A DNA stretch of 64,000 nucleotides from Ramlibacter ginsenosidimutans (GTDB lineage: Bacteria > Pseudomonadota > Gammaproteobacteria > Burkholderiales > Burkholderiaceae_C), in assembly GCF_016654015.1 (NCBI RefSeq), contig NZ_JAEPWM010000014.1, positions 1 to 64,000 on the forward strand, given 5' to 3'. This document shows, one piece after another, positions 6,597 to 15,385 of the stretch (positions are counted from its first letter, which is position 1; the number at the start of each line of letters is the position of its first letter). Made by a program: the position numbers and the translations under genes. A model generated the notes under the pieces. The model saw only the letters and a program-made list of their open reading frames with translations. It made no database searches and was not told where the DNA came from.

Positions 6597-8627
6597 TCAG
6601 GCCATTCCCTGGTGGCGCAACAAGGCATCGAGCGTCGGCTCGCGCCCGCGGAAGGCCTTGAAGGACTCCATCGCGGGGCGGCTGCCGCCTGCTTCCAGGA
6701 TTGCCTGCCGGTATTTGCGGCCGGTCTGGACGCTGGGCATGCCGTCGTCGCCCGCCGTCTCCTCGAAGGCGGCGTACGCGTCGGCGCTGAGGACTTCGGC
6801 CCACTTGTAGCTGTAGTAGCCGGCCGCATAGCCGCCCGCGAAGATGTGGCTGAAGGTGTGCGCCATCCGGTTGAAGGAAGGCGGCTGCAGCACCGACACT
6901 TCGGAGCGGACCTGTTGCAAAAGAGGCATGAAATCCGCCGCCGGATCGTGTTCTGAATGCAACAGCATGTCGAACAGGGCGAATTCGATCTGCCGCAGCG
7001 TGGCCAGACCGCTCTGGAAATTGCGGCCCGCCACCATCTTGTCGAACAGTTCTCGCGGCAGCGGCTCGCCCGTTTCCACGTGCGCGGTCATGTGCTTCAG
7101 CACGCCCCATTCCCAGCAGAAGTTTTCCATGAACTGGCTGGGAAGCTCCACCGCGTCCCACTCGACGCCGCTGATGCCGGAGACGTCGCGCTCGTTCACG
7201 CGCGTGAGCATGTGGTGCAGCCCGTGGCCCGACTCGTGGAACAGCGTGATCACGTCATCGTGCGTGAGCAGGGGGGGCTTGCCGTCGACGCCATCGGCGA
7301 AGTTGCACACCAGGTGCGCGATCGGCGTCTGCAGCTGGCCCGTGTCGGGGCGCAGCCAGCGGGCCCGCACGTCGTCCATCCAGGCGCCACCGCGCTTGCC
7401 GGTCCGCGCAGCCGGGTCGAGGTAGAACTGGCCTACCAGCTCGCCGCCGCGCTCGATGCGATAGAACTCCACGCCGGGATTCCACACCGGCGCGTAGTCC
7501 TTGCGGATCGCCACCTCAAACAGCGACTCGACGATCTTGAAGAGGCCGGCGAGCACCTTGGGCGCGGTGAAATACTGCTTGACCTCCTGCTCGCTGAAGC
7601 TGTAGCGCTCCTCCTTCAGCTTCTCGGCGACATACGACCAGTCCCAGGCCTGCGGATCCTCGAGCCCCAGCTTCTCCGCGGCGAAGCGGCGCATGTCCTC
7701 GACGTCCTTCAGCGCATAAGGGCGCGCCCGGTTGGCGAGGTCGCGCAGGAACTGCTTCACCTGCGCGGGCGAATCGGCCATCTTGGGCACGACGGAGACT
7801 TCGGCGAAGTTCTCGTAGCCCAGGAGCTTCGCTTCCTCCTGGCGCAGCGCCAGGATTTCGCGCACCAGCGGGGTGTTGTCGAACCGGGGATCGCCCTGGT
7901 CGCTGGCCCGCGTGACATACGCGCGGTAGAGGCGCTCACGCAGCCCGCGGTTGCGGCCGAACTGCATCACCGGCAGGTAGCTGGGCATCTTCAGCGTGAG
8001 CTTGTAGCCCGGCTTGCCCTCGGCTTCCGCGGCGGCACGCGCGGCCTGCACCACGTCCGGCGGGACGCCATCGAGTTCTTCCTCGGAAGCGTAGTAGCTG
8101 AACGCGTCGGTGGCATCCAGTGCGTTCTCGCTGAACTTCTGGCTCAGTTCGGCCTGCCGTTCCTGGATCGCGGCGAAGCGGTCCTTCGCGGCGCCGGTGA
8201 GCTCCGCGCCCGAGAGCACGAAATTGCGCAGCGCGTTCTTCAGCGCCTGTCGCTGCTCCGGGGTGAGCTTGGACGGGTCGACGGCCTTGTACTTGGCGTA
8301 GAGCTTCTCGTCGGCGCCCAGGCGCGTCCAGAACTCGGTCACGCGGGGCAGGGCCTCGTTGTAGGCGGCGCGCAGCTCGGGGGTGTCCGCCACCGCGTTC
8401 AGGTGGCCCACCATGCCCCAGGCCCGGCCCAGGCGCTCGGTGGCGACGTCCAGCACCTTGGCGATCGCGTTCCAGTCCGCAGGGAATTCCGGCGCCGTCA
8501 CGGTGGCCAGCGCCCGGTCGGCTTCGCCCAGCAGTTCGTCCACCGCCGGCGCGACGTGTTCCGGCCGCACCTGGTCCCACAGGGGCAGGTCGTTGAAATC
8601 GAGAAGGGGATTGCTCATGGTCCCCAT
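6597..8627 (-). CDS. prlC: oligopeptidase A (M3 family zinc metallopeptidase)
   Basis: Cytosolic thimet-type oligopeptidase that degrades short peptides, including cleaved signal peptides. The zinc-binding HEXXH motif appears as FHESGHGLHHML near residue 463, with the third ligand region downstream. Length is 676 aa, matching E. coli PrlC (680). An in-frame ATG three codons in (MSNPLLDFNDLP) is an equally good start. The DUF4124/glutaredoxin gene follows in the same direction after 27 nt and may be co-transcribed. Confidence 0.95.
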   Translation of the reverse strand: MGTMSNPLLDFNDLPLWDQVRPEHVAPAVDELLGEADRALATVTAPEFPADWNAIAKVLDVATERLGRAWGMVGHLNAVADTPELRAAYNEALPRVTEFWTRLGADEKLYAKYKAVDPSKLTPEQRQALKNALRNFVLSGAELTGAAKDRFAAIQERQAELSQKFSENALDATDAFSYYASEEELDGVPPDVVQAARAAAEAEGKPGYKLTLKMPSYLPVMQFGRNRGLRERLYRAYVTRASDQGDPRFDNTPLVREILALRQEEAKLLGYENFAEVSVVPKMADSPAQVKQFLRDLANRARPYALKDVEDMRRFAAEKLGLEDPQAWDWSYVAEKLKEERYSFSEQEVKQYFTAPKVLAGLFKIVESLFEVAIRKDYAPVWNPGVEFYRIERGGELVGQFYLDPAARTGKRGGAWMDDVRARWLRPDTGQLQTPIAHLVCNFADGVDGKPPLLTHDDVITLFHESGHGLHHMLTRVNERDVSGISGVEWDAVELPSQFMENFCWEWGVLKHMTAHVETGEPLPRELFDKMVAGRNFQSGLATLRQIEFALFDMLLHSEHDPAADFMPLLQQVRSEVSVLQPPSFNRMAHTFSHIFAGGYAAGYYSYKWAEVLSADAYAAFEETAGDDGMPSVQTGRKYRQAILEAGGSRPAMESFKAFRGREPTLDALLRHQGMA

Positions 8628-8660
8628 TTTGCGGCAGGCACGGGCTCTTCAATCCCGCGG

Positions 8661-8675
8661 GCCATTGGCAATGGC
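8661..8675 (-). terminator. weak hairpin downstream of livF
   Basis: A perfect 6-bp stem with 3-nt loop, GCCATT-GGC-AATGGC, lies in the 64-nt gap between the livF stop and the prlC start. There is no U-tract, so its role as a terminator is only suggested by position. Confidence 0.25.
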
Positions 8676-8691
8676 AATCAGCGCGATCCGC

Positions 8692-9390
8692 TCAGACGCC
8701 CAGGTAGCGGTGCAGGACGTCCGGATTGGCGCGCAGCTCGCCCGCCGTGCCCTCGTGGGCCAGGTGGCCGTTGTTGATGATGTACACGCGCTGGGCCAGC
8801 TGCAGGGTGGCGGCCAGGTTCTGCTCCACCAGCACGATGGTCTGGCCCGCGTCCGCCAGCGTGCGGCAGGCCTTCATCAGGTCCTGGACGATCACGGGCG
8901 CGAGCCCTTCGAAAGGCTCGTCCAGCAGCACGATCTTGGGCGAGCGCATCAGCGCGCGGCCGATGGCAAGCATCTGCTGCTCGCCGCCGGACAGGTCGGT
9001 GCCGCGGCTGTTGCGCCGCTCCTTCAGGCGCGGGAACATCTCCCAGACGCGCGCGAGCGGCCAGCGCTCCGGCGCGGTGAGGCCCGCGATCACCAGGTTT
9101 TCCTCCACGCTGAGGCTGCCGAAGATGCGCCTTTCCTCGTGCACCAGCTGCATGCCGGCGCGCGCGATCGCATGGCTCTTGCGGCCCGCGAGCTGCACGC
9201 CATCGAGCAGCACCGAGCCCGAGCGAGGCGTGACGACGCCCATCAGGCTCTTCAGCGTCGTGCTCTTGCCGGCGCCGTTGCGCCCGAGCAGCGCGACCAC
9301 CTCGTTCTTCTCGACGCGCAGGCCGATGTCGAACAGGATGTGCGAGTCCCCGTAGTAGCTGTTGAGGCCGCTGACTTCCAACAGGCTCAC
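8692..9390 (-). CDS. livF: branched-chain amino acid-type ABC transporter, ATP-binding protein LivF
   Basis: 232-aa ATPase of the HAAT (LivF) group. It has Walker A GRNGAGKST, signature LSGGEQQ and Walker B IVLLDEPFEGLAP, and ends with the LGV tail common in LivF. The GTG at 9390 is chosen because GGAGGA lies 8 nt upstream and the homologous sequence starts there (VSLLEVSGLNSYYG); the frame is open a further 102 nt upstream without family resemblance. It is the last gene of the substrate-binding protein-livH-livM/G-livF operon, 46 nt after the fused permease/ATPase. It should pair with the LivG half of that protein to drive transport. Confidence 0.93.
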   Translation of the reverse strand: MSLLEVSGLNSYYGDSHILFDIGLRVEKNEVVALLGRNGAGKSTTLKSLMGVVTPRSGSVLLDGVQLAGRKSHAIARAGMQLVHEERRIFGSLSVEENLVIAGLTAPERWPLARVWEMFPRLKERRNSRGTDLSGGEQQMLAIGRALMRSPKIVLLDEPFEGLAPVIVQDLMKACRTLADAGQTIVLVEQNLAATLQLAQRVYIINNGHLAHEGTAGELRANPDVLHRYLGV

Positions 9391-9436
9391 GGCAGCGTCC
9401 TCCGAAGTGCGCCTGGTGCGACGGCTGCGCGCGAGC

Positions 9437-11305
9437 TCATGCTGCCAGCGCCTCGTGCACGCCGCCCAGGTAGGCCTCCTGGACCTGCGCATTGCCCTTG
9501 ATCTCCTCGGGCGTGCCTTCCACCAGCAGCCGGCCTTCCTGCAGCACCGTGATGCGTTCGGCCAGCTCGAACAAGGCGTCCATGTCGTGGTCGATGATCA
9601 CCAGCGTGCGGCCGCGCGCGATCGACTTCAGCAAGGCGACGGTCTCCACGCGTTCCGCCGGGCTCATCCCGGCCAGCGGTTCGTCCAGCAGCAGCAGCGT
9701 CGGCGAGGACGCAAGCGCCAGGCCGATCTCCAGCCGGCGCTTCTCGCCATAGGCGAGCTGCGAGACCGGCGCGTCGGCGCGCTGCGTCAGGTGGACGAGT
9801 TCCAGCGTGTGCTCCACCTGCTCGCGCAGTCCACGGACGTGGTCCAGGCCGCGCAGCAGGTCCAGCTTGAACTTGCCCCGCAGCTCCGCGAGGGCGGCAA
9901 CCGTGATGTTCTGGCGGACCGTGAGCCGGTTGAACAGCTGGTTGACCTGGTAGCTCTTGGTCAGGCCCAGCTGGCACACGTCGGTCACCCGCAGCCCGGT
10001 GATGTCGCGTCCCTCGAAGACGATCCGGCCCGCCGTGGGCGCGATCTCGCAGGTGAGCATCTTGAAGAACGTCGACTTGCCGGCGCCGTTCGGCCCGATG
10101 ATGCCGCGCAGCTCGCCGGCACGCACCGTGAAGTCGATCCCCTCGTTGGCCACCACGCCGCCGAAGCGCTTGGTCAGGCCGGTCGCCTGCAGGATCGGGC
10201 CGGTGTAGTCCTTGTTAGCGTGGTGCGCCGCCCGCAGGGGGGTGAGTCGCGCCGGGGCCGGCGTAGCAGCAGGCGAGGGCACTGCGACGGGCGCCGGCTC
10301 TTCGGACGGGTGCCGGTCGCGCGACATGCGCTCCCACAGGTCGCGCAGGCCGCCGATGATGCCCTGGCGCAGGAAGCACACGAGCAGCACGAACACGATG
10401 CCGAGCACCAGCTTCCACGCGGCGCCCAGTCCCAGCGTCGCCTGCAGGAAGTCCTGCAGGAACAGCCAGACGGCCGCGCCCACCAGCGGCCCCACGAGGG
10501 TGCCGCGGCCGCCGATGACGGTCTGCATGATCAGCTGGCCCGAGGTGTCGAACATGAAGGCGTCGGGCGGCATGAAGGCCTGGAGGACACCCAGTAGCCC
10601 ACCGGCGATGCCCGCGTAGGCAGCGGCGATGACGAAGGCCGTGCGCTTGTACGCCAGCACGTCATGGCCGACGGCTTCGGCGCGCAACGGGTTCTCCCGG
10701 ATCGCCATCAGCACCGCGCCCACCGGCGAGCGGACGATGCGCAGCGCGATCACCAGCCCCAGGAAATAGCAGAACGCGAGGAAGGGATAGAGCGACCAGC
10801 CGGACGTGAAGTGCAGCGTCGTGAACCCCAGGTTCAGCACCGGCGTGGGCACGCCGGGCAGGCCGTTCTCTCCGCCGGTCCAATCCGACAGCGGGTTGAA
10901 TTCGACGAAGAAGAAGATCTCCGCGATGGCCACCGTGATCATCGCGAAGTAGATGCCGGTGCGCCGCAGCGACATCAGGCCGATCAGGTAGCCGACCACC
11001 GCGGCCGCCACCATGCCGATGACCAGCGCGAGGATCACGCTGGGGAAGCCGGCGCGTGTCAGCAGGTAGGCCGCCACGAAGCCGCCGGTGCCGTAGAAGG
11101 CCGACTGCCCGAAGGAGAGCAGTCCCGTGTAGCCGAACAGGATGTCGAAGCCCAGCCCGAACAGGCCCCACACCAGCACGCGGTTCACGGTGTTGGGTGC
11201 GGCCCCGAGCAGCGGCAGCACGAACGGCGCGGCGATCAGGCAGACCGCGGCGACGGCTTCGAGCAGCCAGGAAGCTCGCCGGCTCATGCGCACCGGCCGG
11301 ATCAT
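9437..11305 (-). CDS. fused branched-chain-type ABC permease (LivM) and ATPase (LivG)
   Basis: 622-aa protein in which a LivM inner-membrane permease (about residues 1-325, many hydrophobic helices, with the LIGLMSLRRTGIYFAMIT coupling region) is fused to a LivG ATPase (about 370-615). The ATPase half has Walker A GPNGAGKST, switch region, AYGEKRRLEIG signature and Walker B LLLLDEPLAGM. A 40-residue Pro/Ala linker joins the halves. The start ATG overlaps the livH stop (ATGA); an alternative ATG lies six codons in. The frame is open without interruption, so the fusion is not a frameshift artefact. With LivH and LivF it forms a complete importer. Confidence 0.93.
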   Translation of the reverse strand: MIRPVRMSRRASWLLEAVAAVCLIAAPFVLPLLGAAPNTVNRVLVWGLFGLGFDILFGYTGLLSFGQSAFYGTGGFVAAYLLTRAGFPSVILALVIGMVAAAVVGYLIGLMSLRRTGIYFAMITVAIAEIFFFVEFNPLSDWTGGENGLPGVPTPVLNLGFTTLHFTSGWSLYPFLAFCYFLGLVIALRIVRSPVGAVLMAIRENPLRAEAVGHDVLAYKRTAFVIAAAYAGIAGGLLGVLQAFMPPDAFMFDTSGQLIMQTVIGGRGTLVGPLVGAAVWLFLQDFLQATLGLGAAWKLVLGIVFVLLVCFLRQGIIGGLRDLWERMSRDRHPSEEPAPVAVPSPAATPAPARLTPLRAAHHANKDYTGPILQATGLTKRFGGVVANEGIDFTVRAGELRGIIGPNGAGKSTFFKMLTCEIAPTAGRIVFEGRDITGLRVTDVCQLGLTKSYQVNQLFNRLTVRQNITVAALAELRGKFKLDLLRGLDHVRGLREQVEHTLELVHLTQRADAPVSQLAYGEKRRLEIGLALASSPTLLLLDEPLAGMSPAERVETVALLKSIARGRTLVIIDHDMDALFELAERITVLQEGRLLVEGTPEEIKGNAQVQEAYLGGVHEALAA

Positions 11306-12177
11306 TCGCGCCCCCGCGTACCCAGCAGCCCGTGCGGGCGCACCAGCAGCACCAGGGTCATGGCGGCAAACAGCATCACGTAGGCATAGCCGGGGTTCAC
11401 CATGGAGGTGAGGCTGATGATCTCGCCGGCGATCAGGCCGCCGAGGATGGCGCCGGGAAACGAGCCCACCCCGCCGATCACCACGACGACGAACGTCTGC
11501 ACGAGGATGGTCTCGCCTACCTCGGGGGTGAGCGACACCACGGGTGCGTTCACGATCCCGGCGAAACCGGCCGCCATGGAGCCGATGCCGAAGACGACCA
11601 TGAAGACGCGGTAGACGTTGATGCCCAGCGAATCGACCATCACGGCGTCATCGATGCCCGCGCGGACGATCAGTCCCAGTCGCGTGCGGTACAGGACGAT
11701 GTAGAGCGCGAGCAGGGCGACCGCGACGATGCCCACCACGCCGAGACGGTAGGTCGGATAGAACATCACGCCGAGATTGGTGATGCCCGAGAGCAGCGTC
11801 GGCGGCGTGACCGTCTTCGACAGGCTGGAGAAGACCAGGCGCACCAGCTCCACGAAGCAGATCGCCAGGCCGAAGGTCACGAGCAGCTGGTCTTCGCCCG
11901 GCCGCTGGTAGAAGTGCCGGATGATCACCCGCTCCATCAGCACGCCCAGCAAGCCCACGAAGAGCGTCCCGGCGAGCAGCGCGACGACGAACGAGCCGCT
12001 CGCCTGCCACGCCGCGTAGCCCGCGTAGCCGCCCACCATGAACATCGCGCCGTGCGCCAGGTTCAGCACGCCCAGCGTGCCGTAGATGATGGTGAGCCCG
12101 GACGCGATCAGCGCCAGCAGGGCGCCGAGCGCGAGTCCGTTGAACAGCTGCGAGAGGAAGTTCGACCAGGTGATCAT
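11302..12177 (-). CDS. livH: branched-chain amino acid-type ABC transporter permease LivH
   Basis: 291-aa integral membrane permease with about eight hydrophobic segments. It shows the LivH pattern GLALGALLALIASGLTIIYG...LNLAHGAMFMVGGYAGY near the N-terminus and GGVGSFPGAILGGLIAGE near the C-terminus. The ATG at 12177 (MITWSNFLSQL) begins the recognisable protein; the frame extends 66 nt upstream into the intergenic gap. It overlaps the fused livM-livG gene by 4 nt. It forms the other half of the transmembrane pore. Confidence 0.94.
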   Translation of the reverse strand: MITWSNFLSQLFNGLALGALLALIASGLTIIYGTLGVLNLAHGAMFMVGGYAGYAAWQASGSFVVALLAGTLFVGLLGVLMERVIIRHFYQRPGEDQLLVTFGLAICFVELVRLVFSSLSKTVTPPTLLSGITNLGVMFYPTYRLGVVGIVAVALLALYIVLYRTRLGLIVRAGIDDAVMVDSLGINVYRVFMVVFGIGSMAAGFAGIVNAPVVSLTPEVGETILVQTFVVVVIGGVGSFPGAILGGLIAGEIISLTSMVNPGYAYVMLFAAMTLVLLVRPHGLLGTRGRE

Positions 12178-12208
12178 GCAGCAAACGCCGGGTCGCCCCA
12201 GGCCGAGG

Positions 12209-13552
12209 TCAGGTGTAGGACCCCAGGTTGCAGCCGAACGCATCCGGCTTCTGCATCAGCCCCGCACCGGGAACGACTTCCACCACTTCCCAGTAGTCTT
12301 CCTTGTTGCGCATCTCGCTGGGCTTCTTGCCGCGCACGATGACGACGGGGCGGATCAGCTGGTGATCCTGCGCCCGCCAGCTCACCTCGCCGACGAAGGA
12401 GTTCAGCTTGCGCGGCGACTCGTACGACTTGATCACGTCCGGCGGGTAGAAGGTGCCGGCGTGCTCCACCGCCTCGGCCCACAGCGCGAACTCCATGTAC
12501 GCGTTCTCCGCGCCCCACTCGGGCTTGTAGCCGAACTTCTTCTCGAAGGTGTCGACGAACTGCTTGGCCAGCGGGTACTTGTCTTCCATCGTCCACCAGA
12601 AGTCCGTCGCGGCGTAGACGCCCTCGGTGACCTCGGGCCCGACTTCCTTGGCGAGGAAGGGCACCTGGTAGGGCACGACCAGCTTCATCTTGGGCAGCAG
12701 CCCGAACTGCTTGGCCTGCTGGATCGACAGCACCGCGTCGTGGCCCCAGTTCACGTTCACCAGGATCTCGGCGCCCGAGTTCGCGATGTTGGTGAGGTAG
12801 GAGCTGAAATCGGGCGCACCCAGCGGTGACACCTGGTTGGTCACCATCTTCCAGCCGCCGTGCTCGGTGAGGTAGTCGTTGACCGACTTGGTGACCGTGT
12901 GGCCGTAGGTGTAGTCGGGCGTCATGAACGCCGCCTTGCGGTTCTTGCCGTAGGCCTTGATCAGGGCCGGGCCGATGGCGTTGGCCGCAGTCTCGCCGTA
13001 GAAGTTCTGGCGCACGCCGTAGCGCACGCAGTCCTTGCCCGTCGTGTCGTTGGAGCCGGAGATGCCGCAGACGAACAGCACCTTCTCGCGCTGCGCCAGC
13101 TTGTTCAGCGCGACCGCCACCGCACTGGAGGTGCCGCCCGTGATCATGATCGCCTTGTTCTCCGTGATGAAGCGCTGCTGCGCCTGCACCGCGTCGTTCG
13201 GCTTGGCCGCAGAATCGGCCACGCCGTATTTCAGCTGCTTGCCGAGCACGCCCTTGGTGGTCTTGGGCGAGATGGCCTTGATGAGCGGGTGTCCTTCGTT
13301 GATGTGCTCGATCGCGAGCTGGTAGCCCTTGAGCTCGTCCTCGCCCTGTACTGCGTAAGTTCCCGTGCGCGGCACCGAGATGCCGATGAACACCGAGTCG
13401 CCGGAGGCGCCGGCCGGCCAAGTGCCGATGGGTGGCTGGTCGGCGGCGTGGGCCGGCAGCACCAGCCCAGGCAGCGTGAGGCCGCCCGCGGCCCCGAGGC
13501 CTGCGCGCAACACGGTGCGACGGTTGAGGGAGGAACGCGGAACATCGGTCAT
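12209..13552 (-). CDS. periplasmic substrate-binding protein of the Liv-type transporter
   Basis: 447-aa type I periplasmic binding protein (Peripla_BP_6) that would deliver substrate to LivH/LivM. The start ATG at 13552 has AAGGAG 6 nt upstream. The N-terminus carries a twin-arginine-like motif (SLNRRTVLRAGLGAAGG) followed by a hydrophobic stretch and AHA cleavage site, so export may be by Tat rather than Sec. At 447 aa it is longer than LivJ/LivK (about 370). Relatives of this size are annotated variously for branched-chain amino acids, amides or urea-like ligands, so the ligand cannot be assigned. It is the first gene of the operon. Confidence 0.9.
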   Translation of the reverse strand: MTDVPRSSLNRRTVLRAGLGAAGGLTLPGLVLPAHAADQPPIGTWPAGASGDSVFIGISVPRTGTYAVQGEDELKGYQLAIEHINEGHPLIKAISPKTTKGVLGKQLKYGVADSAAKPNDAVQAQQRFITENKAIMITGGTSSAVAVALNKLAQREKVLFVCGISGSNDTTGKDCVRYGVRQNFYGETAANAIGPALIKAYGKNRKAAFMTPDYTYGHTVTKSVNDYLTEHGGWKMVTNQVSPLGAPDFSSYLTNIANSGAEILVNVNWGHDAVLSIQQAKQFGLLPKMKLVVPYQVPFLAKEVGPEVTEGVYAATDFWWTMEDKYPLAKQFVDTFEKKFGYKPEWGAENAYMEFALWAEAVEHAGTFYPPDVIKSYESPRKLNSFVGEVSWRAQDHQLIRPVVIVRGKKPSEMRNKEDYWEVVEVVPGAGLMQKPDAFGCNLGSYT

Positions 13553-13702
13553 CGGGTCTCCTTGTTGTCGAGCGAGGGCTTCTGTCGCACCATTAGCTTT
13601 GAACAAAGTGTATCGACGCGCGATAGAGAGGTTCATCCGCACAAGCCCTAAGGGATGCGCGACGGCCGCGCTGCGTGGCGCGACGGCAGGAGCGTCCGGG
13701 CG

Positions 13703-14554
13703 CTAGCCCGCGGCGCGCTCGGCCGCCTCGATGGTGTTGACGAGCAGCATGGCGCGCGTCATGGGACCGACGCCGCCAGGGACTGGCGTGATCCAGCCCG
13801 CGACTTCCTTCACGCCCGCGAAGTCGACGTCGCCGCAGAGCTTGCCCTCGTCGTTGCGGTTCATGCCCACGTCGATCACCACCGCCCCGGGCTTCACCAT
13901 GCCGGCGGTCAGCACGTCACGCCGGCCGACGGCCGCCACGACGACATCGGCCTGGCGCGTGAATTCAGCGAGATTCGTGGTGCGCGAGTGGCAGATCGTG
14001 ACCGTCGCATCGCGGCCCAGCAGCATCATGGCCATCGGCTTGCCGACGATGTTGCTGCGCCCGATCACTACGGCGTGCTTGCCCTTGAGGTCGTAGCCGA
14101 TGGAGTCCAGCATCTTCAGGCAGCCGTACGGCGTGCAGGGCCAGAAGCCCGGCTGGCCAACCAACAGCGCGCCGGCGCTCGCCACGTGGAAGCCGTCGAC
14201 GTCCTTGGCGGGCGAGATCGCCTCGATCACCTTGTGGGTGTCCATGTGCTTCGGCAGGGGCAACTGCACGAGGATGCCGTGGACCGACGCATCGGCGTTG
14301 AGTGCGCGTACGCGCGCCAGCAGGTCCGCTTCCGCCATCGTCGCCGGGTAGCGCTCGAGCGTGGCCTTCAGCCCCGTCTGCTCGCTGTCCGCGACCTTGT
14401 GCTTCACGTAGACCTGGCTGGCCGGATCCTCGCCGACCAGGATGATCGCGAGGTGCGGCTGGATTCCTCTGGCCTTCAGGGCAGCGGTGCGGCCGGCGAC
14501 TTCTTCGCGCACCTTCTTGGCGAGCGCATTGCCGTCGATGATTTGGGCGGTCAT
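13703..14554 (-). CDS. folD: methylenetetrahydrofolate dehydrogenase / cyclohydrolase
   Basis: Bifunctional one-carbon enzyme interconverting 5,10-methylene-, methenyl- and 10-formyl-tetrahydrofolate with NADP. Landmarks are the catalytic Lys region SQVYVKHK, the DVDGFH motif, VVIGRSNIVGKPMAMMLL (cofactor loop), CHSRT and the terminal TPVPGGVGPMTRAML. Length is 283 aa, typical. It lies 3' of the FixJ-like regulator gene on the same strand, separated by a large palindromic repeat, and upstream of the transporter operon after a 150-nt gap. Confidence 0.96.
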   Translation of the reverse strand: MTAQIIDGNALAKKVREEVAGRTAALKARGIQPHLAIILVGEDPASQVYVKHKVADSEQTGLKATLERYPATMAEADLLARVRALNADASVHGILVQLPLPKHMDTHKVIEAISPAKDVDGFHVASAGALLVGQPGFWPCTPYGCLKMLDSIGYDLKGKHAVVIGRSNIVGKPMAMMLLGRDATVTICHSRTTNLAEFTRQADVVVAAVGRRDVLTAGMVKPGAVVIDVGMNRNDEGKLCGDVDFAGVKEVAGWITPVPGGVGPMTRAMLLVNTIEAAERAAG

Positions 14555-14574
14555 GGGGAACGGAATACGGACTT

Positions 14575-14687
14575 CCGGACGCAGAGGACGCAGAACAAAT
14601 GCAAAGGACGCAAAACGAAAACCCTCGAAATCCTTTCAGGGATTCCTTCTGCGTCTTCTGCGTATCCTTTGCGTCCTCTGCGTCCGG
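14575..14687. repeat. palindromic repeat of the GCAGAGGACGCAG family, copy 1
   Basis: The ends are perfect 18-bp inverted repeats (CCGGACGCAGAGGACGCA at 14575-14592 and its complement at 14670-14687). The interior contains further degenerate copies of the GCAGAGGACGCA and TGCGTCCTCTGC units around an AT-richer centre. It fills the gap between the folD start and the stop of the FixJ-like gene. Related copies lie at 38094-38192 and 61222-61383. Confidence 0.85.
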
Positions 14688-14700
14688 ATGTTGGGTTTTT

Positions 14701-15327
14701 TCAGGCCTTCGGCGGCGTCTGGCCCAGCGCGATCTTCAGCAGGTCGGCGACCGTGTTGGCGTTGAGCTTTTCCATGATGTTGGCGCGGTGCGCTTCCACC
14801 GTCTTGATGCTGATGCCCAGGTCGTCGGCGATCTGCTTGTTCAGGCGGCCGGCGACGATGCGTTCCAGCACCTGCGCTTCGCGCGAGGTGAGCTTCGACA
14901 GCAGCGCGTCGCGGCTGGCCGCGCTCTGGTATTCGGCGAAGGTGTCCTTGGCGCGTTCGAGCATGCGCTCGACCAGGCTCACCAGCTCCTCTTCCTTGAA
15001 GGGCTTCTGGATGAAATCCATCGCGCCCTTCTTCATCGTGTTCACGGCCATGGGCACGTCGCCGTGGCCGGTGATGAAGACGACCGGCAGCGGCGACTTG
15101 CGTTCGACCAGGCGGTCCTGCAGTTCCAGCCCGGTCATGCCGGCCATGCGGATGTCGACGATCAGGCAGGCGACTTCGCGCGGGTCGTAGCGGGAGAGGA
15201 AGGACTCGGCGGAGTCGAAGCAGCGGACCCGATAGTCCTTGCCTTCGAGCAGCCACTGCAGCGAGTCGCGCACGGCCTCGTCGTCGTCGACCACATACAC
15301 CGTGCCCTTTTTCGGGATCAGAGACAT
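14701..15327 (-). CDS. FixJ-family two-component response regulator
   Basis: 208-aa transcription factor. The receiver domain spans about residues 8-122, with acidic pocket DDD, phosphoacceptor Asp58 (IVDIRMAGM), switch Thr in FITGHGD and Lys in QKPFKEEE. The LuxR/FixJ helix-turn-helix spans about 140-200 (LTSREAQVLERIVAGRLNKQ, then SIKTVEAHRANIMEKL). It lies 58 nt after the sensor kinase gene on the same strand, so the two form a cognate pair. The FixJ similarity is to domain architecture only; no nitrogen-fixation genes are present. The divergent pyruvate dehydrogenase operon is a plausible target by position. Confidence 0.93.
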   Translation of the reverse strand: MSLIPKKGTVYVVDDDEAVRDSLQWLLEGKDYRVRCFDSAESFLSRYDPREVACLIVDIRMAGMTGLELQDRLVERKSPLPVVFITGHGDVPMAVNTMKKGAMDFIQKPFKEEELVSLVERMLERAKDTFAEYQSAASRDALLSKLTSREAQVLERIVAGRLNKQIADDLGISIKTVEAHRANIMEKLNANTVADLLKIALGQTPPKA

Positions 15328-15385
15328 CAGGAAAACCTCCGCACTGCGCGCTTCGCTTCTGTTCGCCCGGGGGCGGCCTGGCGCC

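Noticed and set aside
13655..15190. A 511-codon plus-strand frame over folD and the FixJ-like gene
   Set aside because: Antisense shadow that also crosses the palindromic repeat; FolD and the regulator are well supported on the minus strand.
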